From Bacteroidales bacterium (GTDB lineage: Bacteria; Bacteroidota; Bacteroidia; Bacteroidales; UBA932): a DNA stretch of 47,331 bases. Where the stretch lies: contig JAFZKT010000030.1 of assembly GCA_017553545.1 (NCBI GenBank), forward strand, positions 1 to 47,331, given 5' to 3'. This document shows positions 41,307 through 47,331 of this stretch, piece after piece (position 1 is the first letter of the stretch; every line of letters begins with the position of its first letter). Below the pieces are notes generated by a model. The model was not told the origin of the DNA. It saw nothing but the letters and a program-made list of their open reading frames with translations, and searched no databases. The position numbers and the translations under genes are program-made.

Positions 41307-42179
41307 TTAAGATGCATATAACTGATCCCGGTTATAACCAACCAGGCGGCCCACCACCACAAAGGTGCTGGCCATGCAGATAAACACGCCGGAAAGCAGC
41401 ATCACCACCATCACCTGCAGCAGGGATTCCATCGAGAAAAGCTGGAACAGGTGCGGGAAGGAATTCCGGACCGCATACAGCCCTCCCACCAGCATCAGGA
41501 TGGCGAGCATGGCGGCAAACAGGCCCTGCAACGCGCCACGTCCCAGGAACGGTGCCCGGATATAGGCTTTCGTCGCTCCCACCAGGGACATGGTATGGAT
41601 GCTGAAACGGCGGGAAAACAGATCCAGCCGGACGGTGTTGGCGATGAGCACGAAGGAGATGAACAGCAGCACCACCACGCATACGGCCAGCGCCAGGGAT
41701 ATGCGGCGCAGGTTCTGGTTCAGGGCGTCCACCAGGGAAGTCTGGTACACCACCTCTTCCACCAGCGGACTTTCCGCCAGGGCCGATGACACCACGGCCA
41801 GGCTGTCCGACGAAACATAGTCCGCCGACAGGGTTACGTCTATGGAAATGGGAACGGGCGCCGCCTCGAATACGTCCAGGAAATCCTGTCCCAGCATGTT
41901 GGACATTTCTTCCATCCCCTGCTCCCGGGACACGAAATGCGTGGAGCGGACTCCGGGGATGACGGCCACCTGCGATTCATACTGCATGGCTTCTTCCTCC
42001 GTGACATACTCCTTGAACAGGATGGAGACCTGGAAGTTCTCCTTGAAGTAATTGCTCACGGCGCGGGCGTTCACCAGCAGGAGCGTTCCCACCCCCACCA
42101 GCAACAGTACCAGAGACAAGCTGATGACCGTGGAAATCCAGGCGCTGACAAGGCGACGGCGTATGGTAGAACGGGCCAT
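41307..42179 (-). CDS. ftsX: cell division protein FtsX
   Basis: 290 residues. First membrane segment about 15-38, a periplasmic domain (about 40-165), then three membrane segments (about 172-195, 225-248, 262-285), the FtsX topology. It should work with FtsE, whose gene is not in the window, to control peptidoglycan hydrolases. It is the first gene of a five-gene envelope operon; the promoter -7 box ends 8 bases before the ATG. Confidence 0.92.
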   Translation of the reverse strand: MARSTIRRRLVSAWISTVISLSLVLLLVGVGTLLLVNARAVSNYFKENFQVSILFKEYVTEEEAMQYESQVAVIPGVRSTHFVSREQGMEEMSNMLGQDFLDVFEAAPVPISIDVTLSADYVSSDSLAVVSSALAESPLVEEVVYQTSLVDALNQNLRRISLALAVCVVVLLFISFVLIANTVRLDLFSRRFSIHTMSLVGATKAYIRAPFLGRGALQGLFAAMLAILMLVGGLYAVRNSFPHLFQLFSMESLLQVMVVMLLSGVFICMASTFVVVGRLVGYNRDQLYAS

Positions 42180-42187
42180 ATTCGCCC

Positions 42188-42218
42188 CAAAGTTACGGAA
42201 AGCGCCGAAAAACTCAAA
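42188..42218 (-). promoter_or_regulatory. consensus promoter of the ftsX operon
   Basis: -33 TTTG (42215-42218), 19 bases, -7 TAACTTTG (42188-42195). Transcription should start within a few bases of the ATG at 42179, so the mRNA is nearly leaderless. A TAACTTTG on the + strand (42228-42235) may serve the divergent gene. Confidence 0.85.
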
Positions 42219-42256
42219 AAAAATTAGTAACTTTGTGAACTAAATGTACGTGAGTT

Positions 42257-43084
42257 ATGGGAGAACCCGCCAAGAAGATTCTGTTCGTCAGCGCCGAAAT
42301 GGAGCCCTACCTTCCGGAAAGCCGTATGGCCACCTTGTGCCGGCAGCTTCCCCAGGGCATCCAGGAACGCCACAGGGAAATCCGCGCATTCATGCCGCGC
42401 TACGGCTGCATCAACGAACGGAAAAACCAGCTGCATGAGGTAATCCGCCTGTCGGGAATGAACATCATCATCGGCGACGTAGACCGTCCGCTGGTGATCA
42501 AGGTCGCGTCCATATCGGCCGCCCGTATCCAGGTCTATTTCATCGACAATGAGGACTACTTCCGCCGCAAACAGCTGTACCGGGATGCGGACGGAAAATT
42601 CTTCGCGGACAACGGCGAACGGGCCATCTTCTTCGCGCGCGGTGTGCTGGAGACCGTCAAGAAACTGCGCTGGGCGCCGGATATCATCCATTGCACCGGC
42701 TGGATCTCCCACGTTCTTCCCCTATACCTGAAAAAGACCTACAAGGACGACCCTATCTTCGCGGAATCCAAGGTGGTGCTGTCCCTGATGGACGACATAG
42801 CCGAAGAAACCCTTTCTCCGGGCTTTGCGGAAACGGTCCTGTTCGGCGGCATCAAGCCGCGGGACGTCGCGGTGCTGGAAGAAGGCGCCACGGGCACGGA
42901 ACTTGCTAAACTGGCGGTGCAGTACGCGGACGGCGTCATCCTGGGGAGCCCGGATGTAAAGCCCGCGCTGAAAGAGTACAGCGCCTCCCTGGGCCTGCCA
43001 ATCCTCCCCTATGAGGAAGACAGCTACAAGGACGGCAGCTACATGGACCGCTACAACGCATTTTACGAGGACTTGCTGAAATGA
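42257..43084 (+). CDS. starch/glycogen synthase-like GT5 N-terminal domain protein
   Basis: 275 residues, matching only the N-terminal Rossmann half of GT5 glycogen synthases (KILFVSAEMEPYLPESRMAT, IRAFMPRYGCIN, DIIHCTGWISHVLPLYLKK). The C-terminal half, with the donor-binding residues, is absent, so synthase activity is doubtful. Such short versions next to DUF4270 genes occur in Bacteroidota, to my knowledge. Its stop overlaps the DUF4270 start as ATGA. Confidence 0.87.
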   Translation: MGEPAKKILFVSAEMEPYLPESRMATLCRQLPQGIQERHREIRAFMPRYGCINERKNQLHEVIRLSGMNIIIGDVDRPLVIKVASISAARIQVYFIDNEDYFRRKQLYRDADGKFFADNGERAIFFARGVLETVKKLRWAPDIIHCTGWISHVLPLYLKKTYKDDPIFAESKVVLSLMDDIAEETLSPGFAETVLFGGIKPRDVAVLEEGATGTELAKLAVQYADGVILGSPDVKPALKEYSASLGLPILPYEEDSYKDGSYMDRYNAFYEDLLK

Positions 43085-44772
43085 GAAAATTCCTGGCCAT
43101 CGCATTGGCTGCAGCCCTGGTTCTGCCGGGCTGCGTAGAGGTGGACGGCAGCCTGGGAGAAGGGCTGGTGGACAAGAGTCTCCTCTACGACACCCATACC
43201 ATAGAGTTTCCCCTCACGGACATCCGGATGAAGATGGCGGAAGACCTTTCCGGCTATTCATCCTCCCGCCTTACCCTGGGGGCCATCCGGGACGAAAAAC
43301 TGGGCCTCACAACCCGTGAAGCCGCTTTTTCCCTCATTCCTGCGCTGGATACCGTGGACCTGGGGACCAATCCCACACCCGTGAGTTTCTCCCTTCGCTT
43401 TGAGGCGGACACCGTTTCCTGCAACAAAGACAGCGAGGCCAGCATTATGCAGAACCTGCGCGTGACGGAACTCACCGCTGCGCTGCCGGAAGCCTATAAC
43501 GCCGGTTGCACACAGGAGATTCCGCACGGTACCGCCCTCATCACCAAGGGCGTTCCCGTATACGACGGCGGAGAGGAACTCTCCTTCTCGTTCACGGACG
43601 CCTTTGCGCAGAAATACATCGACGCACTCCGCAGCATCGGCCCCGTCCTGAAACAGCGGCCGGAAGAGGAAGGCGGCTCGGAAGAAGGGCTCATCGACAA
43701 ATATGATGAATGGGTGGCGGCACTGCCCGGCATCCACCTCGCAATGGATGCCCCGGAAGGAAACGGCGGCCGCATCAACCTGTTCAACTTCTCCTGCATG
43801 AGCGTGAGCAGCGGATATTACCTCCGCAACAACAACGTGGGCCTGCTGAAAGTGCACAGCACCTGGGAGGGCGTGGAGAAGGATTCCACCTTCCTGTTCG
43901 TTCCCGGTGAACCGGCCCTGTACGACGAAATAACCTACCAGGCCAACAACCAGAAGTTCGACCAATATTGCTTCAACCGCACCACCCATTCCACCGCCGA
44001 GGGTCCCGCCGGGGCCGAAATCCTGGTGGAAGGCGGCGGCGGGCTCAAGCCGGTGATATCGGCTCGTGAGCTGCAGGAACAGACGGCTGCCGCCATCGTG
44101 GCCGACGGACGGGATCCCGGCAAGGCCATCATCGTGAAGGCCTCCATTGTCCTGCCCTTCGTGAAACCGGCGGGCGGCTGGGATGCGCTCAAGTACTTCC
44201 CCATCGTCCTCAGCCCCACCATCCGCAAGGAAGGCACCAGCGAAGACGGACACGACTATGTCTCCTTCGCGGGACTCACGGACGCCTCCGTAAGCACGGA
44301 GAACCAGGGCAGCCTGGACCGCAGCAACCTGCGTTACGCCCCGGACATCACCTACCACCTGCAGGCCATCATGGCCCGTACGGACCTGGACACCGCCACG
44401 GACGCGGACATCTGGCTGCTCACCATCAGCACGGAAAAGACGGCAAATGCAAGCGGCTCCCTGTACGACAGCGAGTATTACCAGCAGCTGCTCTATGCCA
44501 GCTACTATAACAGCATCTACGGAGGCGGCTACGGGTACGGCGGCTATGGCTACGGAAACTATGGTTATGGCGGTTACGGCTACAACGACTATTACAGCAA
44601 CTACTATAACTATATGATGCTGGAGGAAATGATGAACGCTTCCACCCAGACATCCTACAGTTATTCCACCTCGCTGGACAAGGACCGCTTCTACTGCGCC
44701 GTCCTCAACGGCCCGGGCGCCGCATCGGACGCCCCACTCTTCCGCGTCACCTACGCGGTCCCGAGAGACTAA
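43081..44772 (+). CDS. DUF4270-family lipoprotein
   Basis: 563 residues. Lipoprotein signal with Cys18 (LVLPGCVEV). The start (GLVDKSLLYDTHTIEFPLTD) and the repeated beta-rich body match the DUF4270 family of Bacteroidota surface proteins. Near the C terminus (about 472-520) there is a Tyr/Gly stretch (GGGYGYGGYGYGNYGYGG) that breaks into the conserved fold and looks like an expanded low-complexity loop. A two-way terminator follows. Function unknown. Confidence 0.88.
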   Translation: MRKFLAIALAAALVLPGCVEVDGSLGEGLVDKSLLYDTHTIEFPLTDIRMKMAEDLSGYSSSRLTLGAIRDEKLGLTTREAAFSLIPALDTVDLGTNPTPVSFSLRFEADTVSCNKDSEASIMQNLRVTELTAALPEAYNAGCTQEIPHGTALITKGVPVYDGGEELSFSFTDAFAQKYIDALRSIGPVLKQRPEEEGGSEEGLIDKYDEWVAALPGIHLAMDAPEGNGGRINLFNFSCMSVSSGYYLRNNNVGLLKVHSTWEGVEKDSTFLFVPGEPALYDEITYQANNQKFDQYCFNRTTHSTAEGPAGAEILVEGGGGLKPVISARELQEQTAAAIVADGRDPGKAIIVKASIVLPFVKPAGGWDALKYFPIVLSPTIRKEGTSEDGHDYVSFAGLTDASVSTENQGSLDRSNLRYAPDITYHLQAIMARTDLDTATDADIWLLTISTEKTANASGSLYDSEYYQQLLYASYYNSIYGGGYGYGGYGYGNYGYGGYGYNDYYSNYYNYMMLEEMMNASTQTSYSYSTSLDKDRFYCAVLNGPGAASDAPLFRVTYAVPRD

Positions 44773-44805
44773 AAAAGAGGCCAGCCGGAAAGCTGACCTC
44801 TTTTT
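44773..44805. terminator. bidirectional terminator
   Basis: AGAGGCCAGC-CGGAAA-GCTGACCTCT with T-run on the + side and a T-run on the - side. It separates the convergent DUF4270 and acpP genes and works for both. Confidence 0.9.
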
Positions 44806-44822
44806 ATGTTGGACCGGGAGAA

Positions 44823-45068
44823 TTACTCACCAATCTTTTCTGCAACTTTGTTGATGGCGTCGCCCACGGTGGAAATACCGCTGGTTTCTTCATCGGGAAT
44901 CTTGATGCCGAAGACGTGTTCGAATTCCATGAGGAGTTCCACGGTGTCCAGGGAGTCGGCACCCAGGTCGTTGGTGAAGCTGGCAGATTCAGTAACTGCG
45001 CTTTCATCCACGGCAAGCTTGTCCACGATAATGGCTTTCACCTGCTTTACGATTTCTTCCTTTTTCAT
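44823..45068 (-). CDS. acpP: acyl carrier protein
   Basis: 81 residues from the ATG at 45068 ([18 protein letters not shown]); a longer frame crosses the leader. The phosphopantetheine site is Ser39 in [17 protein letters not shown]. It carries acyl chains in fatty acid synthesis. It has its own promoter (45117-45147) and no fab gene beside it in the window. Confidence 0.96.
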   Translation of the reverse strand: MKKEEIVKQVKAIIVDKLAVDESAVTESASFTNDLGADSLDTVELLMEFEHVFGIKIPDEETSGISTVGDAINKVAEKIGE

Positions 45069-45116
45069 AGTAGTTTGTTTTAAGTATTTATTTATTCTTC
45101 TTTTCGTATTAACGCG

Positions 45117-45147
45117 CAAAGTTAAACATTTTTTCTTAAAAATGAAA
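45117..45147 (-). promoter_or_regulatory. promoter of acpP
   Basis: -7 TAACTTTG (45117-45124), 19 bases, -33 TTTC (45144-45147). The leader is about 45 bases. Confidence 0.75.
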
Positions 45148-45152
45148 CACTT

Positions 45153-45965
45153 CTACTCCCGGCTCAGGTTCCGCCAGATGCGGAGACCGTTCAGGGCGTT
45201 GATAAGGTAGAAGGAGTATTTGACGATGTAAACGGGCGCGAAGGACTTGTCCGAGGTGGCCCAGAGCGCAATGGAGAAGATGTTCACCCCTATCCAGAAG
45301 ATCCACTGCTCCATATAGGCGGTGGACATCAGGAGCTGGCCGATGACATTACAAACCAGCGGCACCACGTCCAGCAGCACGGCCACGCGGAGGAAACCTT
45401 CGGCGGCGCTGCGGTCGAAGCGAAGGAGGATGAGGTAGAGGATGGCCGTAGCGGCGAGGGTAATGCCCAGCCAGCCCCAGCGCATGGCGGGACTGAGTCT
45501 TCTGGCCTTCACCTGGGCCGACGCCTTCGCGCCGCGCCGCCTCCACTGCAGGAAGCCCACCAGCTGCATGGGCACGAAATAAACGAAGTGCAGGAGCGCG
45601 TTCCCGAGGCCTGAGCCCCCCACCCGCCAGTTCATCCAGCAGGCAACACCGTAGATGGATACGTCCAGAAATCCGAACAGGAAGGTGATGATCCAGCCGT
45701 TGGCGGAACAAACTGTCGCCAGCACGCCCATCAGCGAGCCAAAGGCGCTCAAAAGCAGCCACAGCGTCTCGCCTTCCGCCGCATTGCCCAGTTTAATCCC
45801 GGTGACAATGCACGTCGCCACCGTCATCCCAACGAGGATGAACGCGCTGAACCATCGCACGAACCTCCGCTCCCTTTCTTCTGAGGGGGCTCTGCCCCCT
45901 ACCATCCCCCGCGGCCTCCGGCCGGGCGCTCTGAAGAGCGCTTTATCAGTGCCCTTTTCAATCAT
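45153..45965 (-). CDS. pnuC: PnuC-type nicotinamide riboside/vitamin transporter
   Basis: 270 residues. PnuC-like landmarks: a VPMQLVGFLQWRRR segment and a late pair of helices with QWIFWIGVNIFSIALW. About seven membrane segments. The family takes up nicotinamide riboside or related vitamins by facilitated diffusion; the exact substrate is uncertain. The first 38 or so residues (Arg/Gly/Pro rich) come from a GC-palindromic stretch, so a later start is possible (Met at 45905 or beyond). The ATG at 45965 overlaps the uvrC stop by 8 bp. Confidence 0.82.
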   Translation of the reverse strand: MIEKGTDKALFRAPGRRPRGMVGGRAPSEERERRFVRWFSAFILVGMTVATCIVTGIKLGNAAEGETLWLLLSAFGSLMGVLATVCSANGWIITFLFGFLDVSIYGVACWMNWRVGGSGLGNALLHFVYFVPMQLVGFLQWRRRGAKASAQVKARRLSPAMRWGWLGITLAATAILYLILLRFDRSAAEGFLRVAVLLDVVPLVCNVIGQLLMSTAYMEQWIFWIGVNIFSIALWATSDKSFAPVYIVKYSFYLINALNGLRIWRNLSRE

Positions 45966-47331
45966 TTTTCAGGTAATCATGTATTCTCATGGCGAGGTCC
46001 GCGCCCACCAGGGCGCTGAGCTCTTCCAGCGGGGCAGCGGCAATGCGGGCAACGGAGCCGTAATGCAGCAGAAGCCGCTGCTCGGTCTTTTCGCCCACGC
46101 CCTTGATTTCCCGCAGGGCGCTCTGGATGGCCGCTTTGGAACGGAGGTTCCGGTGGAAGGTAATGCCGAAGCGGTGGGCTTCGTCGCGGATGCGCTGCAA
46201 CACTTTCAGGGCCTGCGAATTGCGGTCGATGAAAAGCGGATAGGGGTCTCCCACGCGAATCACTTCTTCCAGACGCTTGGCAAGGCCCACCACCGTCACT
46301 TTCTCCAGGATGCCCAATTCGGCCAGGGCCTGGTGGGCGAACTCCAGCTGACCCTTGCCGCCGTCGATGACGATGAGCTGCGGCAGGTCCTCCGGATTTT
46401 CGGCCAGCATCCGGGAATAGCGGCGGTTCACCACTTCCTTCATGGAGGCGTAATCGTTGGCGCCGATGACGGTTTTGATCTTGAAGCGGCGGTAATCCTT
46501 CTTGGAGGGCTCCGCGTCGCGGAAGACCACACAGGAAGCCACGGGGTTGGTGCCCTGGATGTTGGAATTGTCGAAGCATTCCATGTGCCGGGGCAGCACG
46601 GACATTCCCAGGGCCTTCTGCAACTCAGTCATCACGCTCATTCTGAAGGCATCCGGATCCGTATGCTCCCGCTGTTTTAAACTATTAAAATGGAACTCCT
46701 TGGCGTTCTTGGCGCTCAGTTCCAACAGGGCCAGTTTATCCCCTTTCTGCGGAATGCGGAAGTTAACGCCGGGGATTTCCACGTCCGGGAGGAAAGGTAC
46801 GATAACCTCTTTGGAGAGTTCCCCGAACTTGTCCTCGATTTCGCCGATGAAGGCGCTGAGCACCGCCGCGGGCTCCTCTTCGATCTGGCTGCGCAGGCCC
46901 AGGTTCAGGCTCTGGACGATGGCGCCGCCGCGGATGCGGAGGAAGTTGCCGTAGGCATCGGCCCCATCCAAAACCAGGGAGAAGACATCGGCGTCCACAT
47001 CGGCCGCCTGGGTGATGATACTCTTGGCATAGTGGCGTTCCAGGAGGGCGAGGCGGTCCTTGTAGCCTTGCGCTTCCTCGAAGGCCAGGCGTTCGGCGGC
47101 ATCGGCCATCAGCGACTTGTAATGCCGGATCACTTCCCCGCCGCGACCGCTTAGGATGCGGACGATTTCCTCAATGTTGGCGGCGTATTCGGCCCGCGAA
47201 ATGTTCCCCACGCAGGGGGCTTTGCATCGGCCGATGTGAAAGTCCAGGCAGGGACGGACCTTCCCGCGCAGGATGGCCTCCGAGGTGATTCTGAACTTGC
47301 AGGAGCGCAGCGGGTACATCTCCCGGAAGAA
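45958..47331 (-). CDS. uvrC: excinuclease ABC subunit C (5' end outside window)
   Basis: The frame is open to the right edge, giving the C-terminal 457 residues (from FFREMYPLRSCKF). The GIY-YIG nuclease domain at the N terminus is missing from the window. Present are the Cys-rich CLDFHIGRCKAPC segment, the UVR motif (about LAFEEAQGYKDRL), the RNase H-like nuclease domain (MECFDNSNIQGTNPV, VIDGGKGQLEFA) and the C-terminal helix-hairpin-helix (IKGVGEKTEQRLLLHYG). It makes the two incisions of nucleotide excision repair with UvrA and UvrB. Confidence 0.96.
   Translation of the reverse strand, partial: FFREMYPLRSCKFRITSEAILRGKVRPCLDFHIGRCKAPCVGNISRAEYAANIEEIVRILSGRGGEVIRHYKSLMADAAERLAFEEAQGYKDRLALLERHYAKSIITQAADVDADVFSLVLDGADAYGNFLRIRGGAIVQSLNLGLRSQIEEEPAAVLSAFIGEIEDKFGELSKEVIVPFLPDVEIPGVNFRIPQKGDKLALLELSAKNAKEFHFNSLKQREHTDPDAFRMSVMTELQKALGMSVLPRHMECFDNSNIQGTNPVASCVVFRDAEPSKKDYRRFKIKTVIGANDYASMKEVVNRRYSRMLAENPEDLPQLIVIDGGKGQLEFAHQALAELGILEKVTVVGLAKRLEEVIRVGDPYPLFIDRNSQALKVLQRIRDEAHRFGITFHRNLRSKAAIQSALREIKGVGEKTEQRLLLHYGSVARIAAAPLEELSALVGADLAMRIHDYLKND

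Overview
The window reads as chromosomal DNA of a fairly GC-rich member of the Bacteroidales. The evidence is promoters of the Bacteroidota type (TTTG, 19 bases, TAnnTTTG), many lipoproteins with a Cys right after the signal peptide, family markers of the phylum (DUF4294, DUF4270, DUF3098, fimbrillin-like N-terminal modules), and an alpha operon in the usual Bacteroidota order. The genus cannot be fixed from the sequence alone; a gut lineage is a reasonable guess.

Layout. 1-141: tail of a + strand gene. 142-1944: two tandem paralogous lipoproteins with a stand-alone PA domain (-). 2026-5365: + strand operon of a small Gly/Ala/Gln-rich protein, a Big-like surface lipoprotein and a probable outer-membrane barrel. 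5446-6266: non-coding and repeat-rich. 6340-14192: - strand six-gene operon headed by a leaderless-type promoter: EEP-family phosphodiesterase lipoprotein, SGNH-GH27 fusion, organophosphate-type MFS antiporter, sugar MFS transporter, ROK sugar kinase and a lipoprotein. 14250-14654: a complete small transcription unit with a hairpin leader and a 48-residue basic protein. 14845-23686: - strand operon of two short peptides and three large lipoproteins sharing one N-terminal fimbrillin-like module. 23791-24555: SGNH lipoprotein. 24597-25280: second non-coding repeat region. 25300-35826: twenty-gene ribosomal protein, secY, map, infA and rpoA operon, which starts at rplP. 36121-37805: two secreted proteins (+). 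37806-42179: ftsX, DUF3098, uppP, lpxH and a calcineurin-like phosphoesterase lipoprotein (-). 42257-44772: starch-synthase-like GT5 protein and DUF4270 lipoprotein (+). 44823-47331: acpP, pnuC-like gene and uvrC, which runs off the right edge (-).

The most unusual content is non-coding. Two loci (5735-6256 and 24693-25183) each hold (i) an array of 22-bp units with a conserved CCTGCRCC core and a mostly variable remainder, laid out symmetrically around a 27-base centre with exactly the same spacings at both loci, and (ii) a 225-231 bp element with pairing ends and an internal stem that shows a compensatory change between copies. The 27-base centre appears inverted between the loci. No known family is recognised. 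The loci could be protein-binding iteron arrays, a recombination site, or a non-autonomous repeat that encodes structured RNA.

How the genes fit together: the 6340-14192 operon looks like a unit for use of galactosides and phosphorylated sugars (secreted hydrolases, two transporters, a sugar kinase). The 14845-23686 operon looks like a modular cell-surface display set. The ftsX-uppP-lpxH group belongs to envelope biogenesis. The ribosomal operon has its own strong promoter and a foldable leader, after a break of the S10 cluster between rpsC and rplP.
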